Made by a program: the position numbers and the translations under genes. DNA of 64,000 bases from Streptomyces sp. Edi4 (GTDB lineage Bacteria > Actinomycetota > Actinomycetes > Streptomycetales > Streptomycetaceae). The number at the start of each line of letters is the position of its first letter. Position 1 is the first letter of the stretch. The DNA is taken from NCBI RefSeq assembly GCF_040253615.1, contig NZ_JBEJGY010000004.1:1-64000 (forward strand), written 5' to 3'. Positions 43,865-51,990 of this stretch are shown here, one piece after another. Under the pieces are notes generated by a model. That model was not told the origin of the DNA. It searched no databases and worked only from the letters and a program-made list of their open reading frames with translations.

Positions 43865-45031
43865 ATGATCCGATATCACCGCGCTTTGGGCGGTCTCCTC
43901 GCTCTGGTCGCTGTGGCCGGTGGCACGGCGTGTGCCCCGGGCGACGCCCCTTCGGCGTGGCAGACCAGCGCGAACGCCGGCACCTCCGACCACTCCGGGG
44001 TACGCGTACTCCTGCACCAGCTGACGACGAAGGACGGGGGCCCCGGAGCGCTCGTCGCGCTCCGGGGCCGGGCCGGCGGCGCGGTGCTGACCAGCGGCGT
44101 CGCGGACGTGAAGAGCCACGCACCGATGCGCGCGGACAGCCGGTTCCGGATCGGCAGCATGACCAAACCCTTCGTGGCCACTGTCGTGCTCCAACTGGTG
44201 GGCGAGCGCCGGGTACTCCTGGATGCGCCAGTGGAGCGCTACCTTCCCGGCGTCGTCCGCGGTGGCGGCAACGACGGGCGCAGGATCACGGTGCGTCAGC
44301 TCCTCCAGCACACCAGCGGGATCCCCGACTATCTGGACTTCCTCAAGCCGCAGGACGTGCTCGACAATCCGCTGGCGCACTACGACGCCCGCGACCTCGT
44401 GAAGCTAGCGCTCGCCCGGCCCCGGGTCTTCGATCCCGGCGCCGGCTGGCAATACTCCAACACGGGTTATCTGCTGGCCGGCATGCTCATCGAGCGGGTG
44501 ACCGGCCACCCTTACGGCGAGGAGATCCGCCGGCGCATCATCGAGCCGCTCGCCCTGCGCCAGACGTCCGTCCCCGACGACGCCTCGCAGATCCACGGGC
44601 CGCATCCGCGCGGATATGCCCGGCCGGGCAAGGACGCCCAGCTCCAGGACATCACCGCGCTCAACCCCACGGTCGCGGGCGCGAGTGGCTCCATGATCTC
44701 CAGCGGCGCCGACTTCAACCGCTTCCTGGACGCACTCCTCGGCGGTGAACTGCTCGCTCCCGTCCAGCTCCAACAGATGATGAAGACCCGTCCGACGGGC
44801 AACCGTGACGGCGGAGCCTACGGCCTCGGCCTGGAGAGCCACCCGCTGCCCTGTGGCGGCCTCGCCTGGGGACACGACGGAGGCATCCCCGGCTACCAGA
44901 CCACGGGCGCCGCCACGGACGACGGCAGCCAGGCCACGGCCATGGTGAACCTCTACCTCGGCGGCACCGACGCCCAGAACAACGACATGGCATCCGCCGT
45001 CCAGACAGCACTCTGCGAAAGCCGCTCTTGA
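43865..45031 (+). CDS. Secreted serine hydrolase (beta-lactamase / DD-peptidase family)
   Basis: A 388-residue protein with an N-terminal hydrophobic export segment (RALGGLLALVAVAGGTACAPG, possibly a weak lipobox at Cys), followed by the class C beta-lactamase/DD-peptidase motifs. These are FRIGSMTKPFVATVVLQL (SxxK), LLQHTSGIPDYLDF, WQYSNTGYLLAGMLIE (YxN) and GLAWGHDGGIPGYQT (HxG). It resembles the Streptomyces R61 DD-carboxypeptidase layout, so peptidoglycan or D-amino-acid peptide hydrolysis outside the cell is likely. ATG 43865 was chosen for the export signal. Monocistronic. Confidence 0.85.
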   Translation: MIRYHRALGGLLALVAVAGGTACAPGDAPSAWQTSANAGTSDHSGVRVLLHQLTTKDGGPGALVALRGRAGGAVLTSGVADVKSHAPMRADSRFRIGSMTKPFVATVVLQLVGERRVLLDAPVERYLPGVVRGGGNDGRRITVRQLLQHTSGIPDYLDFLKPQDVLDNPLAHYDARDLVKLALARPRVFDPGAGWQYSNTGYLLAGMLIERVTGHPYGEEIRRRIIEPLALRQTSVPDDASQIHGPHPRGYARPGKDAQLQDITALNPTVAGASGSMISSGADFNRFLDALLGGELLAPVQLQQMMKTRPTGNRDGGAYGLGLESHPLPCGGLAWGHDGGIPGYQTTGAATDDGSQATAMVNLYLGGTDAQNNDMASAVQTALCESRS

Positions 45032-45098
45032 GCCCCCCGTGGGCCCGGCTTCCCGCCACGACGCCACCCGGCGCGGGAGCTCGATGGGCGACATCGTG

Positions 45099-45258
45099 CC
45101 AATGATCGGTACTGGTCCTGGTCGCCGCAGGCCAGGAAGAGGATCGCGGATGCGACCTCATCGGCGCGGCCCTCTCGGCACACGGGGGTGCGTTGGATGT
45201 CCGGCTGCTTGTCGCACCGGTCGTGCAGGAGGTCCTGGATCATCGGCGTAGCCGCGGT
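45099..45258 (-). pseudogene. SDR-family oxidoreductase 3' fragment
   Basis: The minus strand reads PMIQDLLHDRCDKQPDIQRT then PVCREGRADEVASAILFLAC. This is the usual C-terminal stretch of short-chain dehydrogenases (..P..R.G...EVA.A..FL.S). The Rossmann and YxxxK parts are missing, and an IS5 remnant abuts on the right. It is a gene fragment created by the insertion. Confidence 0.45.
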
Positions 45259-45860
45259 CACCAAGCACGATGTCCGGGCGGCGCCGGGGCCGGTCGCGCT
45301 TGCCGCGTACCGGTGGAACGGCTTCGAGTAACGGAATGAGCTGGGTGACGTCGTTGCGGTTGCCGCCGGTCAGGGTGAGGGCGAGCGGGATGCTGGTGAC
45401 GTCGGTGATCAGATGATGCTTGCTGCCCGCCCAGCCCCGGTCTACATGGCTTCGCCCCGTCTTGAGTCCCCCCTTTGGCGCGCGTATGTGGGAGCCGTCG
45501 ACTGCCGTCCGGGAGAAGTCCAGGACGTTCGCGCCGCGCAACTTCGCCAGGAGCTCCTGGTGCAGCCGAGGCCACACGCCGGCCTTTGTCCACTCGGCCA
45601 GGCGGCGCCGGCAGGTCATGCCTGAGCCGAAGCCCAGCTCTTGCGGCAGATGTTCCCACGCGATCCCGGCGTGCAGGACGAACAGAATGCCCCGGAACGC
45701 CAACCGCTCCGGCTGCCGCTTCCGTCCCGGATGCCGGACACGACGCACGATCTCCGGCCGTAGAAGTTCGATCACCGCCCACAACTTGTCGCCGACGTCC
45801 CGCCCCTCAGCCGGGTCGAGGGGGAACGGACGTACGGTGCCCGGGTGCCACGTCGGCGCG
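45240..45860 (-). pseudogene. IS5-family transposase, 3'-truncated
   Basis: The frame gives VGDKLWAVIELLRPEIVRRV, RLAFRGILFVLHAGIAWEHL then PQELGFGSGMTCRRRLAEWT, FSRTAVDGSHIRAPKGG (first Asp), HHLITDVTSIPLALTLTGGN and PDIVLGDRGYADD (second Asp). It then loses homology, so the terminal Glu domain is missing. No clear in-frame start is present either. It is a different IS5 subgroup from the 3.8 and 6.3 kb copies. Confidence 0.65.
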
Positions 45861-45913
45861 GGGGCGTGGTCGAGTATGGGCGTGCGGGAGGACAAACAAG
45901 GAAGGCAGTGGCT

Positions 45914-46330
45914 GTGACCGACGATTGGTATGTCCTCATCGAGGAGGACACCCGGACGACCGAGCGCGCCGACGGTGTGGAGCTGAGGCTGCACCGGTGG
46001 ATGCTGGTGGGTAAGCACCGCATCGGCCAGGACCGTGAGCAGGTTGTCGCCGCGGCCGAGGACGCGGCCCTGCATCACATACCGTCCGTACTGGCCCGGC
46101 ACGCCCGGCCGGGGGACGAGCCGGGCCGCGAGGCGTTTCTCGCGCCGGACGGTACATGGGTCGTCCTGGTGAGGCAGCGTCTGCGTGAGTGCCATTTCCG
46201 GGTGACCGCCGCTCGGCTCGTACACGCGCGAACGGAGACGGAAGCGCCGCCCAAGAGCATGAAGGAGAAGTTTCGCAGCTCACTCAAGGGCCCGGAACCT
46301 CTGCCGCGACCCTGGGCACCTGCTCGGTAA
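45914..46330 (+). CDS. Conserved hypothetical protein (138 aa)
   Basis: GTG 45914 follows AAGGAAGG at about 9 nt. The protein starts VTDDWYVLIEEDTRTTERAD and contains LHRWMLVGKHRIGQDREQV, LHHIPSVLARHARPGDEPGR, LAPDGTWVVLVRQRLRECHF and VTAARLVH, with a basic C-terminal tail. It has the look of a complete soluble alpha/beta protein. I believe similar small proteins are scattered in Streptomyces, but no function is known to me. Confidence 0.65.
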   Translation: MTDDWYVLIEEDTRTTERADGVELRLHRWMLVGKHRIGQDREQVVAAAEDAALHHIPSVLARHARPGDEPGREAFLAPDGTWVVLVRQRLRECHFRVTAARLVHARTETEAPPKSMKEKFRSSLKGPEPLPRPWAPAR

Positions 46331-46629
46331 GGGGGTGCGCGTTCCGCCGCGCGGTGCCAGGGGCCATGGCGCCGGCGGGGCTGGGTGGCGAGCCGTTGCG
46401 GCGCCCTGGATCTGAAGACCAGGAATCCCCATACCCTGGATCCCGTAACGTTCCAATCCCACACCCAGCGAACTCCCTTCGCGCCAACTCGCGGGGGAAT
46501 ACATGACAATCCACGGACCGCCGTCGTTGAAGCCCTGGCCGGTGCGGGTCCGGCATGTGAACTTGCCCCGCTCGGTCCCCGCGCCGTCCTGGCCGCCCAC
46601 CGCCCCAACGGGTGGTGCCGGGCCGGCGG
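46331..46629. other. Stretch without a supported gene
   Basis: An 8-bp complementary pair GCTGGGTG / CACCCAGC brackets about 46379-46476, but the inside does not form tRNA arms. A strong ribosome-like GGGGGA precedes ATG 46503, yet the frame from it is Arg/Pro-rich and unconvincing. Confidence 0.35.
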
Positions 46630-46790
46630 CAGGTCCTGATCGTTCGCGACAACGTCCTGGCCGGACGGTCCTTCGTTTCCGTCGAGGAAGTCGACTCCGC
46701 TTTCAACGCCTGGGGCGGCCTCTGCGCCGGGCGAAGGTGCACGGCACCCACGGCGAGGTCATTGGCCATCAGGCGGTCCCGGATCTCCGA
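46630..46790 (+). pseudogene. IS21-family IstA internal fragment
   Basis: RQVLIVRDNVLAGRSFVSVE and EVDSAFNAWGG in one frame are followed by PLRRAKVHGTHGEVIGHQAV in another. This is the conserved IstA stretch ..VRD.VLAGR.F.S..ELD.AF..W.P.RRA.VH.THGEVIG.. It lacks both ends and carries a frameshift. Confidence 0.5.
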
Positions 46791-46793
46791 CGG

Positions 46794-46847
46794 CACCGAC
46801 AGCACCGACAGCACCGACAGCACCGACAGCACCGACAAATCGAAGCC
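46794..46847 (+). repeat. Tandem 9-bp repeat CACCGACAG, about six copies
   Basis: Six consecutive units (46794-46802, then every 9 bp to 46847, last unit CACCGACAA). In the forward frame it reads repeated Asp-Ser-Thr. It lies directly after the IstA fragment. Such arrays are slippage-prone. Confidence 0.8.
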
Positions 46848-46924
46848 CGGAACGGTCAGCTCCAGCCCCAGTGCGAACTACCAGTCGATCCTGGCCCGCT
46901 CCGCCCCCGTGGCCTGCCGGTCGG

Positions 46925-47062
46925 TCAGGCATCGACGGACCGTGAGACCACCACCATCGCGAGCCGCCCGGCAATTAGGCAGCCTTGCCCCACGACGGGA
47001 ACAAATTCGCGAATTCCTCGTCCGCGAACAACGGGCCCCGGCTCGTCGCGGATCCGGATCAT
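46925..47062 (-). CDS. Possible small protein (45 aa)
   Basis: ATG 47062 is preceded by AAAAGGGGAG at 5-6 nt, an excellent ribosome site. The 45-residue product starts MIRIRDEPGPVVRGRGIREF, has a hydrophobic Gly/Val C-terminal half (VPVVGQGCLIAGRLAMVVV) and ends SRSVDA. I recognise no family. Short length keeps confidence modest. Confidence 0.35.
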   Translation of the reverse strand: MIRIRDEPGPVVRGRGIREFVPVVGQGCLIAGRLAMVVVSRSVDA

Positions 47063-47526
47063 CCGACTCCCCTTTTGAATGTCAGCCGCGCCGCCCGTAA
47101 TCGAGCACCTTCGGCGCTGGTCCGCCTGGCGCCGCCGCGCCGCCGCCATCGGCACCAAGCCGCCGAAGCCCAGCGCCTCTGGAAGAACGTGATCGCCGCC
47201 GCAACGACTTGACCGGTGAAGATATCCAACGATCAAGAACAGCAACTGCCGTGACGGTCACGGGGGCCACCTGTCCGGCGTGCCAATTTTGCGTCAAAAA
47301 ATCTCGAAACCGAGACGAAGGTCACATCTTGAACAGATTGCGATTATGACAGTCTGAATGAGGGGGCGGGCCGGCACTTGACCCGCCGCGAAGGGAATGA
47401 GGACACCATGGCGAACCTACGACGGACTTGGGCAGAACACGTCGGCCTGTCCACATGTCCGGCATATCCGGCGTTTGTCCGACCTGACGCCCGGGCCCTG
47501 ACAGGAACCGCAACCCCTAAGACGAC
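47063..47526. other. Leader region of the cluster regulator
   Basis: No supported gene. GC drops locally (CAATTTTGCGTCAAAAAATCTCGAAACCGAGACG around 47284-47318), with a small dyad CTCGAAACCGAG. That, and GATTGCGATTATGACAG near 47337-47353, are the best promoter candidates for the LuxR gene. No strong ribosome site precedes ATG 47527. Confidence 0.4.
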
Positions 47527-50151
47527 ATGACGGATCGCACTGGATTACTTCCGCCTTTAGGCCGGACGGCAGAAATCGAGCGAATAGAGCAGTTACTTGC
47601 CGACGGGAGAGCCGGGTACAGCGGCACCCTCACCGTCCAGGGACCTCCTGGGATCGGCACGACGAGGCTGCTCCTGGAAGCCCAACAGGCGGCCGAGCAG
47701 GGCGGCTACACCGTCTCCTCCTTCCTGACGCCTGCCGCGGGGAGGACGGCGGGACGCGAGGAGACCGCATCCCTGCGGGCCATGCTCGCGCCCGCGGCTC
47801 CGAGCGCCAAACCGCGTCTTGTCATCGTGGACCACCTGCACGACGCGCCCAAGGAATTGACGGAGGCCGTAGCGTCACTTGCCCGTTACAGGCTCCCGGA
47901 GCATTCCCGCGAAGCCCCGCTGGTGCGGATTATCGGAATCCGCACCGGATTGCAAGACCCCTCGATGCGCCGCCTTTCCCATGAGTTCACCGGAGACAAC
48001 CGGATAGAACTCGGCAGACTCTCCGACGCCACCTCCACGGAACTTGCCGCCGGCCTCCTGGGCGCGGCGCCCGACCCGCGGCTCGCCGCCGCGATCTCGG
48101 GCGCGGGAGGCAACCCTCTACTGACCGTGGAACTGATCCACGGATTACGCGAAGAGGGCTTGGTGGAGATCTCCCGCGACCGAGCCCGACTGCTGGACGA
48201 GCGCGTTCCGCGACGCGTGCGCGACCTCGCACAGCACTGGCTCGGCTCCCTGTCGGACAAGGCCCGCCAACTCGTCCAGGTGGCCGCGGCCGTCGGTGGA
48301 TCCTTCATGGTCGTCGAAGTCGCATCGATGCTGCGGGAGACCACCGCGTCGATGCTTCCCGCTCTGAACGAGGCCCTCGATTCGGGCCTGTTGATCTGCC
48401 CCGGCGAACAGACCCTCTTCCAGCACGAGTTGATACGGCGCGCCATCGCCGACGCGCTCCCGGCCGCGGTCCGCCAGGCGCTGCGCCAGGACATCGCCGC
48501 CTTGAGCAGCCAGCGCTGCCTCCAAGTGCCGATACCGCCGGAGTTCCTGGTCACCGGCGGCCCGGTTGCCGCCTCTCCCCCCGCCCACCTGCCCGCGTCC
48601 ACGGACGCGCCCTCCCCGCCGCCGGTATCGGCCCCTCCCCCGCCACCGTCCGACGGGCCCGGAGTGGTCCACCGGCTGCTGCCCGCCCTGCTGATGGCCC
48701 GCAGCACCCGCACGGAGCCTCTGCCGCTGGGGCTCACCGAGGCGCTGCGCAGCGGCCTGACCGCCGTACTGGAGGCTCATTACGCCCTCGTGGAACCCAC
48801 CACGGCCCACCCCCCGCTCGCGGAGCGCACCGACCGGATCACCCGGAACACGGTCTCGCTCTTCTCCAACGGCACGGAGCGCACCGCCGCTCGTGCGCGT
48901 GCCGTGCTCGCCGGACACCAGGGGCGCCCGGACGAGGCGGACGTGGTGACGGCCACCGTGGTCGTGTCCAACCTGGAGTGGGCGCAGGGAAACCTGGCCG
49001 AAGGGCTCAAGTGGGCACAGCGCGCCGTCGAGAGCCTGGGTCCGGCCACCCCGCCCATGTGGTCCCCCTACGTCAAAATGGCGCTGGCCACCAAACTCTC
49101 CGACACCGGCCGCTTCGAGGAGGCCGAGGAACTGATCGACACGGCGCGGGCGGAGGCCGAGGCACTTGGGCACCCACACACGGCCACTCCGTTGATCGCC
49201 CGGGCCAGGGTGCTGCTCCAGTCCAGTCGGCTCCAGGAGGCGCAGGCCTGCGCCCAGTCCGGGCTCGAGATCGCGGCGCGGACCGGCGGCGGCTGGGTCG
49301 TGCCGGTGGGACAGGCGGTACTGATCCTGGTCGCCCTGCGCCGCGGCGACCTGGCGTCGGCCTCCGACTACGTATGGCGGTGCCGGGCGGCCGTGGGCGC
49401 CGACTGCACGGTCTTCCCCTCCATCCACTTCGACTGGGGCGAGTGCCTGGTGGCCACCGTGCAACTCGGCCCGCAGCGCACGGCTGAAGTCCTGACGACG
49501 ACGTACGCCCATCTCCTCACCTCCCCCCAGCTGTTCGTGGAGGAGGCGGCAGCGGCTGCCTGGCTCGTCAGGCTCGCCCTGGCCGCGGACGACATCCCGC
49601 TCGCCTCGACCGTGGTGACGGCCGCCGAGAGGTTCGCGGCGGCCAACGCCGGGCACCCCACCCTGGCGGTCGGCGCGCTGCATGCCAGGGGATTGCTGGA
49701 ACGGAACTCCGAAGCACTGCGCCAAGCCGCCCGCGAGCACGTCAGCCCCTGCGCGGGCGCGCTCGCCGAGGAGGACCTGGGGATGCTCCTGAGCGCGCAG
49801 GAGGAGACCGGCGCTCTTGGCGCCGCGGCACTGCGGTCCGCGGAGGGGCGCTTCGCGCAGATCGGCTCGCAGGGCGACATCGCGCGCATCCGCGCCTTCA
49901 CCGAGGAACGACAGGCTCCCCTCACGAACGCTCCTCGCCGGGCCGAGGCCGCCACCACGGGCTGGGAGGCGCTTTCGGAGACCGAGCGGTCCATCGCCCT
50001 GCTGGTCAGCGACGGGCTGACCAACCGCCAGGTGGCGCGACGGGTCAGTCTGTCCCCGCACACCGTCAATTACCACCTCAGAGCGATCTTCCGGAAGCTT
50101 GACATCAGTTCCCGGGTGGAAGTCGCCCGCCACATCACGCACGGCGCTTGA
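47527..50151 (+). CDS. LuxR/LAL-type pathway regulator
   Basis: An 874-residue regulator with an N-terminal AAA-like ATPase module, a long helical/TPR middle and a C-terminal LuxR HTH. The P-loop is QGPPGIGTTRLLLEAQ, in which the usual Lys of GxxGxGK[ST] is Thr. A Walker B-like RLVIVDHLHDA follows. A proline-rich stretch (PPPVSAPPPPPSDGPG) lies near residue 360. The HTH is ETERSIALLVSDGLTNRQVA then RRVSLSPHTVNYHLRAIFRK, at the extreme C-terminus. LAL proteins usually activate the polyketide genes beside them; the P-loop change suggests weak or no ATP hydrolysis. The thioesterase gene follows after 30 bp, probably in the same transcript. Confidence 0.85.
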   Translation: MTDRTGLLPPLGRTAEIERIEQLLADGRAGYSGTLTVQGPPGIGTTRLLLEAQQAAEQGGYTVSSFLTPAAGRTAGREETASLRAMLAPAAPSAKPRLVIVDHLHDAPKELTEAVASLARYRLPEHSREAPLVRIIGIRTGLQDPSMRRLSHEFTGDNRIELGRLSDATSTELAAGLLGAAPDPRLAAAISGAGGNPLLTVELIHGLREEGLVEISRDRARLLDERVPRRVRDLAQHWLGSLSDKARQLVQVAAAVGGSFMVVEVASMLRETTASMLPALNEALDSGLLICPGEQTLFQHELIRRAIADALPAAVRQALRQDIAALSSQRCLQVPIPPEFLVTGGPVAASPPAHLPASTDAPSPPPVSAPPPPPSDGPGVVHRLLPALLMARSTRTEPLPLGLTEALRSGLTAVLEAHYALVEPTTAHPPLAERTDRITRNTVSLFSNGTERTAARARAVLAGHQGRPDEADVVTATVVVSNLEWAQGNLAEGLKWAQRAVESLGPATPPMWSPYVKMALATKLSDTGRFEEAEELIDTARAEAEALGHPHTATPLIARARVLLQSSRLQEAQACAQSGLEIAARTGGGWVVPVGQAVLILVALRRGDLASASDYVWRCRAAVGADCTVFPSIHFDWGECLVATVQLGPQRTAEVLTTTYAHLLTSPQLFVEEAAAAAWLVRLALAADDIPLASTVVTAAERFAAANAGHPTLAVGALHARGLLERNSEALRQAAREHVSPCAGALAEEDLGMLLSAQEETGALGAAALRSAEGRFAQIGSQGDIARIRAFTEERQAPLTNAPRRAEAATTGWEALSETERSIALLVSDGLTNRQVARRVSLSPHTVNYHLRAIFRKLDISSRVEVARHITHGA

Positions 50152-50181
50152 AACGCGCACCGTCGAAAGGAAGAGTCAGCC

Positions 50182-50604
50182 ATGGCCGAGCCCTTCAGCG
50201 TCCGGGTCACCGTCCGCGTCTACGAGACCGACGCGCAAGGACACCTCAACGGAAACGTCTACCTCCAGCACGCCGAGCACGCTCGCTGGGAACTGTTGAA
50301 CGCGGCTGGGATCAATCAGGGGGATCTGCTGAAGAAGCGGGTCAGTCCGGTCAACCTGGAGACGACCATCCGGTACCACCGCGAGGTGGTCGCCGGTGAC
50401 GAGGTGGACATCAGCTGCGCCTTCGTCTTCGGCGAGGGCAAGAGCTTCCGGGTGGAGCAGACCATGACCAAGGCCGACGGCACCCTCGTGGCGGAGGTCT
50501 TCAACGTGGGCGGCATCCTCGACCTGGACGCGCGCAAACTCGTCTCCGATCCCCGCGAGTACTTCCGCTCGGTGGCGGCCAATCCCGAGGTGGCCGGCCT
50601 CTGA
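50182..50604 (+). CDS. Hotdog-fold acyl-CoA/ACP thioesterase (4HBT type)
   Basis: A 140-residue single hotdog domain: RVTVRVYETDAQGHLNGNVY, LQHAEHARWELLNAAG (catalytic Asp in ETDAQGHLN), VNLETTIRYHREVVAGDEVD and VEQTMTKADGTLVAEV. These enzymes release acyl chains from CoA or ACP. ATG 50182 has AAAGGAAGAG upstream and lies 30 bp after the regulator. In this cluster it could unload the finished or stalled chain from the single ACP. A converging terminator follows. Confidence 0.85.
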   Translation: MAEPFSVRVTVRVYETDAQGHLNGNVYLQHAEHARWELLNAAGINQGDLLKKRVSPVNLETTIRYHREVVAGDEVDISCAFVFGEGKSFRVEQTMTKADGTLVAEVFNVGGILDLDARKLVSDPREYFRSVAANPEVAGL

Positions 50605-50627
50605 CCGCACCGTACGGAGACGGACGA

Positions 50628-50670
50628 CGTCGGCCCTCCCCCGCTCCTCGTCGGCTGGGGAGGGCCGACG
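50628..50670. terminator. Bidirectional hairpin between convergent genes
   Basis: CGTCGGCCCTCCCC (50628-50641) pairs perfectly with GGGGAGGGCCGACG (50657-50670); the loop is 15 nt. It ends both the thioesterase transcript and the long leftward operon. No T-run, as is common in Streptomyces. Confidence 0.75.
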
Positions 50671-50674
50671 CGCG

Positions 50675-51856
50675 TCACGCGCCGACACGTTCCCGCAGCT
50701 CCGGCGTCATCAGTTCGTCGGAGGGCAGTACGCCGGAGATCGTGGAGAAGAACCGCGCGGTCAGCTGCGGATCGCCCACGATGGCGCGCATCAGCGGCAG
50801 TCGACGGCCCGGCCGCAGCTCCGCCGCCGCCAGGGTGTCCCGGTAGCCGTCCATGACCAGGCCGTCGCGTCGCTCAGCGTACTGGCGCATCGACTTGTCC
50901 AGCCTCGAATCGTCTCGCAGCCCGTCGTCGACGGACTCGACGAGCGCGACGGCCTGCCGGAAGGCGTCGGTGATGCCCTTTCCGGTGAGCGAGTCCTTGT
51001 GGTGGCCCGCGTCACCCACCAGCGCCCAGCCGGGGCCGGCGGCCTGGCGGAAGAAGTTGCGCTGGTCCCCGGTGCCGAAGAGCCGGTCCTCCTGCGTCGC
51101 ACCCGCCATCCGGTCGGCGAGCGCGGGTGTGATGGCGGAGATGTTCTCCAGGTAGGCGGTACGGGCGTCGGCGCGCACCCGCTCGTACTGCGCCATCGGG
51201 AAGTAGGTGGCGACCAGGGTCAGGCCGTCGTTGGTCGGAACGAACCCCGCCCATCTGCGGGAGCTCTCGTACACTTCGAAGCCGGTGTCGATGCCCGACC
51301 AGAACGAGTAGTACACGCAGGTCAGCATGGGGTCCTCCAGCTCGGTGCGGGCGCCCGCGAGGCCGGCGACCTTCGAGCGCATGCCGTCCGCGCCCACCAC
51401 CAGATGAGCCCGCTCCTCGAACTGCCTCCCGCCCGAGCGGTAGCGGACGCCGACCACCCGGCCTTTCTCGAACACCAGCTCGTCGACCGCCGACTGCTCA
51501 CGGAACTCCGCTCCCGCGGCGACCGCCCCTTCGGTGAGGATGCGGTCCAGGAGGTAGCGGCGCGGGGCGTACGCGGCGGTGACACCGTCGGCAGGCCACG
51601 AACAGCCTTCGAGGGCCACGTCCTTGACCTGGTGTCGGATGCGTTCGATCGGCGGGCAGCCGGTGGCCGCGACGGGCTCCAGCAGCCCCCAGCGCTTGAG
51701 ATGGGCGACGCCGGGCTGATGGATGTAGAGGGTCGAGAGGGTGTCGCGGGGATGGCGGATGCGGTCCAGCAGCAGCACGCGGTATCCGGCACGGGCGAAG
51801 AGCATCGCGGTCGGGGAGCCCGCGGCCCGCGCTCCCACCACTATGACGTCGTACAC
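50675..51856 (-). CDS. FAD-dependent oxidoreductase (geranylgeranyl-reductase / FAD_binding_3-like)
   Basis: A 393-residue flavoprotein: VYDVIVVGARAAGSPTAMLF, LLLDRIRHPRDTLSTLYIHQ, VVGADGMRSKVAGLAGA, and WALVGDAGHHKDSLTGKGIT then DAFRQAVALVESVDDG. Members hydroxylate, reduce or halogenate diverse substrates; no halogenase WxWxIP motif is present. GTG 51856 is the chosen start, with AGGAAAGG about 12 nt upstream, a little far. It is the last gene of the leftward operon, 134 bp after the LLM gene, and likely modifies the acyl chain or its aryl end. Confidence 0.75.
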   Translation of the reverse strand: MYDVIVVGARAAGSPTAMLFARAGYRVLLLDRIRHPRDTLSTLYIHQPGVAHLKRWGLLEPVAATGCPPIERIRHQVKDVALEGCSWPADGVTAAYAPRRYLLDRILTEGAVAAGAEFREQSAVDELVFEKGRVVGVRYRSGGRQFEERAHLVVGADGMRSKVAGLAGARTELEDPMLTCVYYSFWSGIDTGFEVYESSRRWAGFVPTNDGLTLVATYFPMAQYERVRADARTAYLENISAITPALADRMAGATQEDRLFGTGDQRNFFRQAAGPGWALVGDAGHHKDSLTGKGITDAFRQAVALVESVDDGLRDDSRLDKSMRQYAERRDGLVMDGYRDTLAAAELRPGRRLPLMRAIVGDPQLTARFFSTISGVLPSDELMTPELRERVGA

Positions 51857-51990
51857 GGGACGACCATGCCTTTCCTGAGGGTCAAAGGTACGGGGGCCGG
51901 GGCCCGGCGGAGGCCCGGGTCGGAAGTCGGGAGTCCGCGTGGAAGCGCGGCGTACGGTGCGCGGCGGCACGGGGCGCCGGCCGTACGGGG

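Noticed and set aside
46379..46476. Possible second tRNA-like or selenocysteine tRNA (8-bp GCTGGGTG/CACCCAGC ends, TTCCAAT and CTTCAGA-like loops)
   Set aside because: The inner arms do not pair. The T-stem strands before and after TTCCAAT are not complementary and the anticodon loop would be 9 nt. Only the outer 8 bp fit.
46503..47078. Gene starting at ATG 46503 behind a strong GGGGGA
   Set aside because: The frame soon becomes Arg/Pro-rich and overlaps an IstA fragment in another frame and the tandem repeat; the Shine-Dalgarno match is probably fortuitous or a relic.
50675..51856. Flavin-dependent halogenase
   Set aside because: The halogenase WxWxIP motif and conserved Lys context are not visible; it fits general FAD_binding_3 / geranylgeranyl-reductase-like enzymes better.
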